From: Fictibacillus norfolkensis
GTDB taxonomy: Bacteria > Bacillota > Bacilli > Bacillales > Fictibacillaceae
NCBI RefSeq assembly: GCF_014836645.1
Contig: NZ_JACSQM010000001.1
Location: forward strand, 1-64,000
Direction: 5' to 3'
Length of the DNA stretch: 64,000 bases
This document shows, in pieces, positions 1 to 11,053 of the stretch (the stretch's first letter is position 1; each line of letters starts with the position of its first letter). Below the pieces are notes generated by a model that made no database searches, was not told the origin of the DNA, and saw nothing but the letters and a program-made list of their open reading frames with translations. The position numbers were made by a program, and so were the translations under genes.

Positions 1-18
1 GAATACCCCATAAAAAAA

Positions 19-70
19 CTCCCCTTAAGATAAACAGATTTTTTATTTCATCTGTCTACCTAAAGGGGAG
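19..70 (-). terminator. Rho-independent terminator of the first gene
   Basis: Read on the minus strand, CTCCCCTT pairs with AAGGGGAG, with a further inner stem (ACAGAT/ATCTGT), followed by seven T. It lies about 20 bp past the stop codon of the gene at 92-538 and would end its transcript. Confidence 0.85.
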
Positions 71-91
71 CATATCACATCCGCCACATGC

Positions 92-538
92 TTAAATTTT
101 ATCTCCGACATATATCACATAAACAGCACGGTCTTCATCAATTTCAGCTGAATCGCGTAAAAACTGTCCTTTACCCGGTATATCCACTACGTCTTTTAAT
201 AAATATCGGATTACATCCCAATGGCTGTTTAATGCTTGCGTCTGAAGTACAGGCATATCTCCTGAAGAGTTATAAGAGCGGAATTCTAAAAATATCCCTC
301 TTCCTTTATAACTCGTTTCCTCTGTAAATCTTCTCGCTTCTCCTACTTCTCTTACGATTAAAATCTCCTCGCTACCTTTCATCTCATTCGATTGCAGCTC
401 GTACTCTTTTCCACCTGTTACGAAAAATTCACAGAGCTGTCGTGCATATTTTTCATCGTTATGCATGTTTTCTGGAATCTTATACGTTAAGAAAGCTTCA
501 TATTCGTTGTCTCTTTCGATAAAATAAGTGAGTTCCAT
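92..538 (-). CDS. Hypothetical protein, 148 aa
   Basis: I do not recognise this family. The protein is soluble and acidic, with no signal peptide, membrane segment or obvious catalytic motif. It opens MELTYFIERDNEYEAF and alternates short charged and hydrophobic stretches, as in a small mixed alpha/beta domain. The chosen ATG lies nine bases after GAGG; the in-frame ATG three codons upstream sits directly on that site and is unlikely to be used. It is divergent from the ATP-grasp ligase gene at 621 with only 82 bp between the two start codons, so the two may share a promoter region. A strong terminator follows. Reality as a gene is well supported; function is not. Confidence 0.75.
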   Translation of the reverse strand: MELTYFIERDNEYEAFLTYKIPENMHNDEKYARQLCEFFVTGGKEYELQSNEMKGSEEILIVREVGEARRFTEETSYKGRGIFLEFRSYNSSGDMPVLQTQALNSHWDVIRYLLKDVVDIPGKGQFLRDSAEIDEDRAVYVIYVGDKI

Positions 539-620
539 TATTTTCATCCTCTTTATAATTTGTTATGTTTATCATACCAGTTTACAGTTTGATATGTATG
601 TTTTGGAGGTAATTACACGC

Positions 621-1862
621 ATGACCTATATAGATAATAGACAAAAATTTTATATTCAGCTACCTGAATTTTGGGCGGATATGTACGGCCAAGAATATGC
701 TTTATACGAACCAGCTAAAATTTCAGAAGACGCTGTAAAAGATGCGAAACTTCTTGGTGAAAGAGGTGGTCATATCTTATTTAAGACGGCTTCCCTTCTG
801 CAATCTGAAAATATTGAAGATGATACCTTACAGCTTCTAGGTTTCCCAGAGGTTCTTAATTCGTTTCTCCGCTATCAAACACCATTAGCTAAAACGGTCA
901 TTGGCAGGATTGATTCAATCGAAACACCTGAAGGACATAAGATTATGGAGTTTAACAGCGATACGCCCACGTTTATTTATGAATGTTTTAAAGTAAACGA
1001 ATTGATCTGTAAGCACCACGGATATTGCGATCCTAACGAAAACAAAGAGAAGCAATTAAAGAATGCTATACGCTCCTCCATCTTGAGTGCATATCGACAC
1101 TTGGAGATGGAACACGCCCCGCATATTGTTTTTACAGCACATGAAGAAAATATTGAAGACAAGCAGACTGTCCTTTATCTTAAAGAACTTTCAGGATTTC
1201 CTTCTCAGTTTGTCCCTTTGGAAGAATTGGTCATACGAAAAGGAATCGGTTTATTCGATCAAAACGGGAAAAAAATCGATGTTTTATATAGACAGACATT
1301 TCCGATTGAGCTTCTTATTCAAGATGTAGATAAAGTGACGAACGAGGATATAGGGTTACAGTTAACACAGCTTGTGGTTCAAAACAAATTGGCCATCATC
1401 AATCCACCATCAGCCTTTTTATTACAGAGCAAAGCCATTTTAGCCGTCATTTGGGGATTACATGAAGAACGCTCTCCTTACTTTTCAAGTGAGGAACACG
1501 AATGGATCGAACGCTATTTTATCCCTACTTACCTTGAACCTGACACGTTTTTAAAAAACAAAGAAAAGTATGTGCAAAAACCCGTTTTTGGCAGAGAAGG
1601 AGATACGGTTCGTATATTTGATGGTAACGGCTGCATCATTGATCAAGACAAACATCAGAGTTATGACAACTATGTAAGTGTTTATCAAAAGCATGTATCA
1701 CTTCCTAAGATGACTTTCCAATCTCATAAAGGGGTTCAAGAAGGCTACCGAATGACAGGTACATTTATCATTAACGGAAAACCAAGCGCTTTTGGATATC
1801 GGATTGGTAATGCGATAACCGATAACTTATCCTATTTCTTGCCTTCTTGTATAAAAGAATAG
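621..1862 (+). CDS. Glutathionylspermidine synthase-like ATP-grasp ligase
   Basis: The 413-aa protein belongs to the glutathionylspermidine synthase preATP-grasp family (PF03738), the group of E. coli YgiC and YjfC. Members ligate a carboxylate to an amine using ATP, but the substrates of stand-alone members are mostly unknown; the amidase half of bifunctional Gsp is absent. Family signatures visible are the N-terminal MEFNSDTPTF segment (around residue 110) and the C-terminal KPVFGREGDTV segment (around residue 325) that contributes to nucleotide binding. The start is the ATG eight to ten bases after TTTTGGAGGT; the reading frame extends further upstream but with no ribosome site. It is divergent from the unknown gene at 92-538. 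A terminator follows directly. Family assignment is confident; substrate is open. Confidence 0.85.
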   Translation: MTYIDNRQKFYIQLPEFWADMYGQEYALYEPAKISEDAVKDAKLLGERGGHILFKTASLLQSENIEDDTLQLLGFPEVLNSFLRYQTPLAKTVIGRIDSIETPEGHKIMEFNSDTPTFIYECFKVNELICKHHGYCDPNENKEKQLKNAIRSSILSAYRHLEMEHAPHIVFTAHEENIEDKQTVLYLKELSGFPSQFVPLEELVIRKGIGLFDQNGKKIDVLYRQTFPIELLIQDVDKVTNEDIGLQLTQLVVQNKLAIINPPSAFLLQSKAILAVIWGLHEERSPYFSSEEHEWIERYFIPTYLEPDTFLKNKEKYVQKPVFGREGDTVRIFDGNGCIIDQDKHQSYDNYVSVYQKHVSLPKMTFQSHKGVQEGYRMTGTFIINGKPSAFGYRIGNAITDNLSYFLPSCIKE

Positions 1863-1892
1863 CGCATGCCGAACCGGCACGCGCTACTTTTT
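1863..1892 (+). terminator. Terminator after the ATP-grasp ligase
   Basis: The inverted repeat GCGCATGCCG / CGGCACGCGC with a short AAC loop follows the stop codon immediately, then a short T-rich run. It also faces the end of the converging yrzI-like gene, whose stop codon is at 1891-1893, so it may serve both directions. Confidence 0.65.
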
Positions 1893-2043
1893 ACAGCCAT
1901 GAAGACAGATTATTAGATGCCTTTTCTTTAGCACGTTCATAAAGTGTTTTTACTTCCCTATCGCGAGCGTAAAGCTCATCAGATCGACTGTTCCTCTTAA
2001 TAGAAAAGGTAATCGTTACAAAAAACAAATGTAGTGTAAACAT
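1891..2043 (-). CDS. yrzI: YrzI-family small protein, 50 aa
   Basis: Minus-strand frame of 50 codons beginning MFTLHLFFVTITF and then IKRNSRSDELYARD. The hydrophobic start with FF-TIT followed by a Lys-Arg-rich stretch and a charged helix is the pattern of the Bac_small_YrzI family (about 47 aa, Bacillus only, function unknown). GAAGGAGC lies about ten bases before the ATG. In B. subtilis yrzI shares an operon with tiny cryptic ORFs, one of which (S1025) is the site cut by the ribosome-associated nuclease Rae1; the 19-codon ORF just upstream here may be its counterpart. Seen: frame, ribosome site, N-terminal pattern. Inferred: family and operon role. Confidence 0.75.
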   Translation of the reverse strand: MFTLHLFFVTITFSIKRNSRSDELYARDREVKTLYERAKEKASNNLSSWL

Positions 2044-2081
2044 ATCTTTTTTAGCTCCTTCGTTTCAATCGTATTTTTTCC

Positions 2082-2141
2082 TCAGGTTGAATCTTTCTCC
2101 GTTAAAAGCCAAGTCAGCAGTGTAATTCCAATCATTATCAT
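2082..2141 (-). CDS. Tiny hydrophobic peptide ORF, 19 aa, S1025-like
   Basis: Nineteen codons (M-I-M-I-G-I-T-L-L-T-W-L-L-T-E-K-D-S-T) preceded by the very strong site AAAGGAGGAG. The stop codon is 38 bp before the yrzI start on the same strand, so both sit on one transcript. A hydrophobic core followed by Glu-Lys codons recalls the 17-codon S1025 ORF of the B. subtilis yrzI operon, which Rae1 cleaves during translation between adjacent Glu and Lys codons. No promoter-sized gap separates it from the terminator hairpin at 2172-2199. The coding claim rests on the ribosome site, position and resemblance, since the frame is too short for statistics. Confidence 0.6.
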   Translation of the reverse strand: MIMIGITLLTWLLTEKDST

Positions 2142-2171
2142 TTTCTTCTCCTCCTTTAAGTTGTATAAAAA

Positions 2172-2199
2172 AACACCGCAGAATAACCCCTGCGGTGTT
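2172..2199 (-). terminator. Terminator hairpin 2 of a tandem pair
   Basis: On the minus strand AACACCGCAG pairs with CTGCGGTGTT around an eight-base loop, followed by a T run. It ends only about 30 bases before the start codon of the 19-codon ORF, leaving no room for a separate promoter, so downstream expression would need readthrough. Its stem repeats the stem of the hairpin at 2216-2241. Confidence 0.8.
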
Positions 2200-2215
2200 A
2201 AAAAAGCACACAAAA

Positions 2216-2241
2216 AACCGCAGGCATTCGACCTGCGGTGT
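2216..2241 (-). terminator. Terminator hairpin 1 of a tandem pair
   Basis: On the minus strand ACCGCAGG pairs with CCTGCGGT around a seven-base loop, then six T. It lies just past the stop of the 26-codon ORF. Because both hairpins use CCGCAG/CTGCGG arms, the arms of one can pair with the arms of the other, giving a possible alternative structure. Confidence 0.75.
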
Positions 2242-2254
2242 CTTTTAAATAACG

Positions 2255-2335
2255 TTAAATAGACACACTGCTCTGATTGGCGGTCGAACGTAAAGACTTA
2301 TTCAGTTGGTAGATTGTATCAATGTACATCATCAT
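2255..2335 (-). CDS. Tiny peptide ORF, 26 aa
   Basis: Twenty-six codons starting with three Met (MMMYIDTIYQLNKSLRSTAN then QSSVSI), preceded by AAAGGAGGTT at ideal distance. It is the first of three tiny same-strand ORFs and is followed at once by two near-identical terminator hairpins, which suggests a leader-peptide or attenuator arrangement. I do not recognise the peptide. The strong ribosome site is the main evidence for translation. Confidence 0.55.
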   Translation of the reverse strand: MMMYIDTIYQLNKSLRSTANQSSVSI

Positions 2336-2560
2336 TTTGTTCAACCTCCTTTTTATAATTTACTTTACTTAGAAAACCTTACACTATTTACCAAGTTGTG
2401 TAAAGAGTTTTTTTATCCTAGATAAGTATATGCATGTGAAATCGAAAGTTCACAAAAATAGGAGAGGTTTTCTATAAATAGGCAATACCTTTACAAGATA
2501 ATTATGTGTACACTTTCACAAACTTTTACTATAATTGTGAGTGTAAAGGGGGAAACACAA

Positions 2561-3451
2561 ATGATACATCCTAAGGTCATCTTTGCTTCAACACGGCCTT
2601 TTTCATTAACAGCATCTGTCATTCCCGTAATCTTCGGGACAATTCTTGCATTGCAGTGGACAAGCATTCATTGGACTACTTTCTTTTTAACACTTATTGG
2701 TGCTCTTTTTCTTCAGTGCGGAACAAACTTAGTGAACGACTATTTCGACCATGTTAAAGGTGCGGATATTCCAGGGTCGTTAAGCCCATCAGGCGTCATC
2801 GACCGAAAAGAGATGACTCCTCGCCAAGTATATATCACAGGACTTATTTTCTTTGGTTTAAGTATTATCGTGGGACTTATTTTAACTGCACTTACCGGCC
2901 CTGTTGTTCTTTACTTCGGGATTCCGTCACTCCTTGTAGGCTACTTCTACACAGCTACTCGTTATGCGCTTGCTTACAACGGATTAGGTGAGATCGCATC
3001 TGGAAGTACGCTAGGTATTCTCGCAGTTGTTGGTTCGTTCTACACACAAACATTAACGTTAAACACAGAAATCTTTTTAGCTGCTATTCCTAACGCCCTT
3101 CTTGTTATGGCTATCCTTCATGCTAACAACTTGCGTGATTTCGATACAGATAAGCAGATCGGTAAAACCACTATCGCTGGTTTGATCGGAAGAAAAGCAT
3201 CACGACTAGAATACTATGTCTTAATGCTTGGTACGTACGTAAGTTTATTAGCTCTTATATTCTTAGACATCTTACCGCTTTGGAGTCTAATCGCGGCGAT
3301 TACCCTTCCCATCGCGTTAAAAGGGTTAAAGATTGCGATCTCCACATGGGATGCTAAAGAATTAAACAAAGCGCTTGGTTTAACTGCACTTCTTCATATG
3401 GCTTTTGGTATTCTACTTTGTGTAGGTACGTTAACTGGAATCCTATTATAA
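2561..3451 (+). CDS. menA: 1,4-dihydroxy-2-naphthoate polyprenyltransferase MenA
   Basis: MenA attaches the polyprenyl tail to 1,4-dihydroxy-2-naphthoate in the membrane, giving demethylmenaquinone. The 296-aa protein has the UbiA-family pattern: about nine membrane segments, a first Asp-rich motif (NDYFDHVKGAD, around residue 70) and a second in the cytosolic loop (NNLRDFDTDKQIGKTT, around residue 190) that bind prenyl diphosphate through magnesium. The N-terminal KVIFASTRPFSLTASVIPV segment is typical of Bacillus MenA (about 311 aa). The start is the ATG nine bases after AAAGGGGG; the frame extends upstream without another ribosome site. It is a single-gene unit ended by the hairpin at 3461-3487. 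Confidence 0.93.
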   Translation: MIHPKVIFASTRPFSLTASVIPVIFGTILALQWTSIHWTTFFLTLIGALFLQCGTNLVNDYFDHVKGADIPGSLSPSGVIDRKEMTPRQVYITGLIFFGLSIIVGLILTALTGPVVLYFGIPSLLVGYFYTATRYALAYNGLGEIASGSTLGILAVVGSFYTQTLTLNTEIFLAAIPNALLVMAILHANNLRDFDTDKQIGKTTIAGLIGRKASRLEYYVLMLGTYVSLLALIFLDILPLWSLIAAITLPIALKGLKIAISTWDAKELNKALGLTALLHMAFGILLCVGTLTGILL

Positions 3452-3460
3452 AAATGAAAA

Positions 3461-3487
3461 AGCCCACTTCTAAAAAGTGGACTTTTT
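3461..3487. terminator. Bidirectional terminator between menA and gdh
   Basis: AAAAAGCCCACTT pairs with AAGTGGACTTTTT between two convergent genes, with T runs on both sides, so it can end menA on the plus strand and gdh on the minus strand. Confidence 0.8.
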
Positions 3488-3490
3488 CTT

Positions 3491-5159
<1,669 letters not shown>

Positions 5160-5187
5160 TTCTTTCTCCATATAGATTGTTAAAACT

Positions 5188-5218
5188 TAGTATGACCTTC
5201 TTCGGCCGTTCTGTATCC
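5188..5218 (-). promoter_or_regulatory. Candidate forespore sigma-G/sigma-F promoter of glcU-gdh
   Basis: On the minus strand CATACTA (5194-5188) fits the sigma-G -10 pattern CATWMTA exactly, and GGATA lies 19 bases upstream (5218-5214), one mismatch from the -35 pattern GMATR. The spacing is one or two bases longer than usual. The call leans on the B. subtilis gdh operon being sigma-G dependent. Confidence 0.4.
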
Positions 5219-5352
5219 ATACCCCATTGTTCTAGCGAAATAAACTATCTCAACCGAACTTCTTTGAGTGATATAAAAGAATAAATTTGCGTAATCGCTT
5301 TCTTTAGAAGAAGGTGTGGTGTGGGAAAGATTAAGATTAAAGACATAAAAAA

Positions 5353-5378
5353 TACCGCCCCCTATTTAAGGGACGGTA
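5353..5378 (-). terminator. Terminator after yrhC
   Basis: On the minus strand TACCGTCCC pairs with GGGGCGGTA around a TTAAATA loop, followed by six T, 20 bp past the yrhC stop. It separates yrhC from glcU. Confidence 0.85.
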
Positions 5379-5398
5379 CGTGAAATTATCTATATGGT

Positions 5399-5635
5399 TT
5401 ATTCACTTAATTCTTGTAATTGCGTTTTGCATTTTCTAACGACGTTATACATAAGTGCAGTGAATCCCAAGCATGTTGTAGAAGCAATACCTAATGTGAT
5501 GGATTGAACAAAGTTTTTGTCTTCAACAGGAAGTACTAGTCCTAAATAAAAGAACGTGCTAACAGCCAATAGAATAAAACCGAAGCGCTGGTAGTCAGCG
5601 ATTTTCTTTTGAATGAATTCAGCATTGTTTTTCAT
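5399..5635 (-). CDS. yrhC: YrhC-like small membrane protein
   Basis: A 78-aa protein with two membrane helices (about residues 18-33 and 43-62) and charged ends, matching the YrhC family of unknown function. In B. subtilis yrhC is the last gene of the yrrT-mtnN-mccA-mccB-yrhC operon. Here it keeps the position downstream of mccB, but a strong terminator (6095-6122) and 500 bp of sequence with tandem repeats separate them, so it is probably transcribed alone. AGGAGGT lies eight bases before the ATG. Confidence 0.8.
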   Translation of the reverse strand: MKNNAEFIQKKIADYQRFGFILLAVSTFFYLGLVLPVEDKNFVQSITLGIASTTCLGFTALMYNVVRKCKTQLQELSE

Positions 5636-5865
5636 AGCGGTGTCTACCTCCTACTCCTAATCTCTATATAAAGGATAACATAGGTAAGACCCTATACCCC
5701 CAAGTAGATTTTGACAAAAGCGTGAAGTAATTTTGTCTAAATTGTGATCAAAAAATTGCATCCTACGCCATAATTTGAAGGTGAACATATCTTTTATAAA
5801 TTAGAGCGAAAAAAGGTTCAATGAGGCGTCTTTGAAACTGTTAGCTGTTTATACGATGCGGGGTA

Positions 5866-5971
5866 TTTAAAGTGATAATTCAGGATATTTAGGAATTATT
5901 CCTGGAAATTTTGGAATTAATCCGGCGAGTTTTGGACTTAATTCAGCGAGTTTTCCTTATAAACCGGCGAG
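5866..5971. repeat. Tandem array of a degenerate 21-bp unit (array 1)
   Basis: Five consecutive units of 21-22 bp starting at 5866, 5888, 5909, 5930 and 5951. Two of them are TTTTGGAATTAATCCGGCG-AG and TTTTCCTTATAAACCGGCG-AG; shared features are a TTT start and a CCGGCGAG-type end. The rest of the 5636-6094 gap holds no gene I can support. A related array lies at 31586-31690. Confidence 0.75.
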
Positions 5972-6094
5972 TTTACATATTTCGACAATCACAACGTATC
6001 TTATACCCCTCACCTATGCACTATAAGAGACTTTTTCTGGTTTACATTCTTCCTTAGATCTTGACTTTTCAACACACACTAACCAACAAAAAAA

Positions 6095-6122
6095 GAACAA
6101 GTGCCTGTAAAAGCACTTGTTC
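6095..6122 (-). terminator. Terminator after mccB
   Basis: A perfect ten-base stem, GAACAAGTGC / GCACTTGTTC, with an eight-base loop and a T run on the minus strand, 19 bp past the mccB stop codon. It ends the yrrT-mtnN-luxS-mccA-mccB transcript. Confidence 0.9.
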
Positions 6123-6140
6123 TACATATGTGTTCTTCAT

Positions 6141-8200
<2,060 letters not shown>

Positions 8201-8212
8201 TGAAATCGTCCT

Positions 8213-8680
8213 CTATTCTCCGAAAACAATATGCCACTCGTCTTTTTTAGCAAGCATCTTGCGCGCGATCTCTTTCGCACCTTCAAGACTGTGGTTAGCT
8301 GCCCATCCACATTGAACTTCATTACATGCAGGTACTTCAGTCGCTTCTAAAACATCGTTCAACGTCTTTTCTAGAACGTCTAAAATCTCATCATAGTTAT
8401 CATGGTTGATCACAGATAGATAAAAACCAGTTTGACAACCCATAGGACTTATATCAACTACAGTAGAATGGTGATTACGAATATTCTCCGCCATTAGATG
8501 TTCGATAGAATGAAGTCCTTCCATCGGCATATGATCTTTGTTCGGCTGACAAAAACGGATGTCATACTTATGGATAATATCTCCGTTAGCACCTGTTGTC
8601 GTACCTGCCAAACGGATATAAGGCGCGACTACTTTTGTATGATCAAGGTTAAAGCTTTCTACATTCATTTTCTTTGTCAT
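8213..8680 (-). CDS. luxS: S-ribosylhomocysteine lyase LuxS
   Basis: LuxS splits S-ribosylhomocysteine into homocysteine and DPD, the precursor of autoinducer-2. The 155-aa protein has the metal site in HSIEHLMAE (His57, Glu60, His61), the catalytic-Cys segment GCQTGFY around residue 82, and the third metal ligand in QCGWA around residue 124. Its ATG overlaps the mtnN stop by four bases, so it is coupled to the gene that makes its substrate, and mccA, which consumes its product homocysteine, comes next. In B. subtilis luxS is a separate locus, so its place inside this operon is notable. GAGGAG lies eleven bases before the ATG. Confidence 0.96.
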   Translation of the reverse strand: MTKKMNVESFNLDHTKVVAPYIRLAGTTTGANGDIIHKYDIRFCQPNKDHMPMEGLHSIEHLMAENIRNHHSTVVDISPMGCQTGFYLSVINHDNYDEILDVLEKTLNDVLEATEVPACNEVQCGWAANHSLEGAKEIARKMLAKKDEWHIVFGE

Positions 8681-9381
8681 AATGATTTCAGCTCCTCTAC
8701 GATTTTTTGTACTAGTTCTGCTGAGTTTTTAGATGCTGTTTGTAAGAATTGGTCATAAGAAACACGTGCATCTTTTCCTGCAATATCTGATAAAGAACGG
8801 ATGATCACAAAAGGAACTTTGAATTGATAACACGTTTGAGCGATAGCTGCGGCTTCCATCTCAGCTGCATATAGAGCCGGAAACTTGCCTCTGATATCTT
8901 CTACCCTAGCATGGTCACTCATAAACGAATCTCCTGAAGCGATCAAACCTTTTGCAACTTGAATGTTTTCTACTCTCGCTCCAGCTCTCTCCGCTGCATT
9001 CACAAGTTTTTCGTCTGGGAGGTAGTTCGGTGGCATCTGTGGCACTTGACCGTGCTCATAACCAAAGATCGTTGCATCTACATCATGATGGCGCACATCA
9101 GTTGAGATGACTACATCACCGACGTTCAGATCTGAATGAAAACCTCCTGCAGATCCCGTGTTCAAAATAACGTCTGGTCCATAGAGTTGGATCAACAACG
9201 TCGTCCCGATCGCTGCGTTTACTTTTCCGATTCCTGATTTTAATAACACGACTTCTTGACCGTTTAGTAAACCTTTGTAGAACTCACAACCTGCAAGCTT
9301 ATTTTCTTCTAGGTCTTCTAATTGCTCTCTCAACAGAACAACTTCTTCTTCCATAGCACCAATAATTCCGATTCTTTTCAT
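8677..9381 (-). CDS. mtnN: 5'-methylthioadenosine/S-adenosylhomocysteine nucleosidase
   Basis: MtnN hydrolyses S-adenosylhomocysteine and methylthioadenosine to adenine and the ribosyl thioether. The 234-aa protein has the expected catalytic residues: Glu12 in the GAMEEE opening, Glu176 in MEMEAAAI and Asp199 in SLSDIAG, and the GSAGG phosphorylase-fold motif around residue 76. It overlaps luxS by four bases and follows yrrT by 17 bp. It feeds LuxS directly. Confidence 0.95.
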   Translation of the reverse strand: MKRIGIIGAMEEEVVLLREQLEDLEENKLAGCEFYKGLLNGQEVVLLKSGIGKVNAAIGTTLLIQLYGPDVILNTGSAGGFHSDLNVGDVVISTDVRHHDVDATIFGYEHGQVPQMPPNYLPDEKLVNAAERAGARVENIQVAKGLIASGDSFMSDHARVEDIRGKFPALYAAEMEAAAIAQTCYQFKVPFVIIRSLSDIAGKDARVSYDQFLQTASKNSAELVQKIVEELKSL

Positions 9382-9398
9382 GAGTGATTCTCCAATGT

Positions 9399-10037
9399 CT
9401 ATTTTTTTACCGCTTCCATCAGCCAGACATATTCATTAAGTTTTTTGAACGAAACTTCAAAATCATGTTTCTTAAATAGATCTTCGAGTACTCCGAGCGT
9501 TGTATAATACTCGGTCTGCAAATCTTTTAACAGATTAAGAAACCCTTGAGATCTTACTTTTTCATGACGCTCTTTTTTATCATCTTCGTGAAGATAAGCG
9601 GTATCTGCAAACACAATTTTACCATTCTTTTTAAGCAGCTGGCTATACTGTCCGATTGCAAGATCCTTTTCTTCGTCTGTTAGGTGGTGGAACGCATAAG
9701 TGCTTACAATAGTATCAATCTCTTGATCGAGTTTTGGAAAAGATAAAAAGTCACCATCATGAAGTGTTAGATCTGGATGACGGTCGGACGCTTTTTCACG
9801 CATCCCTTTTGAAGGCTCAATGCCAATCACTTGTTTACCGCTTTTAAGTAATTTCTCGCTTAAGTTGCCTGTTCCAACTCCGAACTCCAGGACAACACTT
9901 CCTGAACGCTGAACAACTGTTTCTAATATTTCATCATATTTATGAAAAACTTCCTTATATTCCTGATCATTTCCTGAAACTGTTTCGTCATAAGAAGAAG
10001 ACCACTCATCAAACAGATCAATAAATTCTCGTCCCAT
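9399..10037 (-). CDS. yrrT: Class I SAM-dependent methyltransferase YrrT
   Basis: The 212-aa protein has a Rossmann methyltransferase fold: motif [13 protein letters not shown] at residues 49-60, the acidic end of strand 2 in GIEPSKGM, and a DGDFLSF motif II-type region. Its methyl acceptor is unknown. It is the first gene of the mtnN-luxS-mccA-mccB operon, the same position as in B. subtilis. Production of S-adenosylhomocysteine by its own reaction would feed the rest of the operon, though this is inference. The candidate CymR site lies 28-53 bp upstream. Confidence 0.88.
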   Translation of the reverse strand: MGREFIDLFDEWSSSYDETVSGNDQEYKEVFHKYDEILETVVQRSGSVVLEFGVGTGNLSEKLLKSGKQVIGIEPSKGMREKASDRHPDLTLHDGDFLSFPKLDQEIDTIVSTYAFHHLTDEEKDLAIGQYSQLLKKNGKIVFADTAYLHEDDKKERHEKVRSQGFLNLLKDLQTEYYTTLGVLEDLFKKHDFEVSFKKLNEYVWLMEAVKK

Positions 10038-10064
10038 TTTTCACACTCACCTTTTAATTTATAT

Positions 10065-10090
10065 AATTCCTATCAATATACTATGAATTA
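10065..10090 (-). promoter_or_regulatory. Candidate CymR operator upstream of yrrT
   Basis: On the minus strand the segment begins TAATTC and ends ATAGGAATT. These match the two conserved ends (TAAWNC and ATNGGAATT) of the published CymR site as I recall it; the distance between them here is three bases longer than in that consensus. The B. subtilis yrrT operon is CymR-repressed and cymR lies at 28010-28429. Confidence 0.5.
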
Positions 10091-10291
10091 AAATCTTACA
10101 GGTTCCAAATTATCATAATTACTAAAAATTTTCAAATGAAAAATCTTTTTCTATTGGCAAAAATTACAGATACATGCCGACTTTACGATTACAAAAGAAT
10201 GATCTGTAACGTTATATAGACTATTGTTCCTCAGCGTTTTTTGTACCTGATTCTTTGTATTTGCTCGAAAAGGTCTTTAAACATATAAAAA

Positions 10292-10319
10292 AACAACCTG
10301 CTAAAAAGAACAGGTTGTT
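10292..10319 (-). terminator. Terminator after yrrS
   Basis: AACAACCTG pairs with CAGGTTGTT around a ten-base loop, with A and T runs on both flanks. It ends the pbpI-yrrS transcript before the separate yrrT promoter. Confidence 0.85.
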
Positions 10320-10325
10320 TTTATC

Positions 10326-10961
10326 TTATTGAACGGGTGCTACACTCGTTGGCTGCCATCCTTTTTCAGGTACCCACTGAAGCATAACATCATATTTTTT
10401 ACCGTCAGCTTTCGATTGTACGGTACCTTTTGAAAGATCAGGTCCTCCACCATTACCTAACCAAAAAATGGTCATCTGGTCTTGTGGAATGCTGGTCGCA
10501 TAGGAAAGGGCTTGGACCATCTCGTTCCAATCTTGTGAACCATCATCATATGTCTTTGTATGAGGTTCTGTTTGTGAAGTTCCAATTGGTTGCCATGGAC
10601 CTTCAGGGCCTCCACCTTCAGGCGTTTCTGATTCTGTTTTTTCTTCTTCTGTTGTTTCTTCATCTGCTTTGTTTTGATCTTCAGCTGACTCTTCTTTATC
10701 CTGAGACTCAGAATCTTCATTATCAGGTTTAGACTTTGAATCATCCGTTTCCATCTCAATTGAACTGTTATTGGATTCGTTGTTTTCTTTAGTTTGTTCA
10801 GAATTAGATTTGTTCGTTGAAGCTGTTTCGTTATCATCGCCTGAGAAAAGATTGAATGCAACAACAACAATCAGCAAAACAACTAACCCGATTGCTATGT
10901 TTAAAAAACGATTTTGTTTTCGTTTTTCTAGTCTTGATTCATAACGCTGGTTTCGTTTCAT
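10326..10961 (-). CDS. yrrS: YrrS family membrane-anchored protein (DUF1510)
   Basis: The 211-aa protein has a basic cytosolic start, one membrane helix (about residues 23-42), a long Ser/Asn/Glu/Asp-rich extracellular linker (about 45-115) and a C-terminal folded domain (about 118-211, ending DVMLQWVPEKGWQPTSVAP) typical of DUF1510. Function is unknown. It follows the penicillin-binding protein gene, as in B. subtilis, suggesting a cell-envelope role during sporulation. GGAGG lies six to eight bases before the ATG. The low-complexity linker makes other frames look open there. Confidence 0.85.
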   Translation of the reverse strand: MKRNQRYESRLEKRKQNRFLNIAIGLVVLLIVVVAFNLFSGDDNETASTNKSNSEQTKENNESNNSSIEMETDDSKSKPDNEDSESQDKEESAEDQNKADEETTEEEKTESETPEGGGPEGPWQPIGTSQTEPHTKTYDDGSQDWNEMVQALSYATSIPQDQMTIFWLGNGGGPDLSKGTVQSKADGKKYDVMLQWVPEKGWQPTSVAPVQ

Positions 10962-11053
10962 AATATCCTCCTCAGTAAAATACTTTTTTTATTTTACCAC
11001 GAGGAAGTGGTATAGGCACACTATTTCCTATTACTCTTTTTGAGATCATATTA

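Noticed and set aside
5636-6094. Possible small RNA or gene in the gap before yrhC
   Set aside because: Only the tandem array is visible; no promoter-terminator pair or ribosome-site-led frame could be found.
8677-8680. Possible mobile insertion of luxS
   Set aside because: The stop/start overlap with mtnN and the short gap to mccA show an integrated operon, with no repeats or transposase nearby.
10472-10870. Long frame in another reading of yrrS
   Set aside because: It follows the low-complexity Ser/Asn/Glu linker of yrrS; composition is that of a shadow frame.
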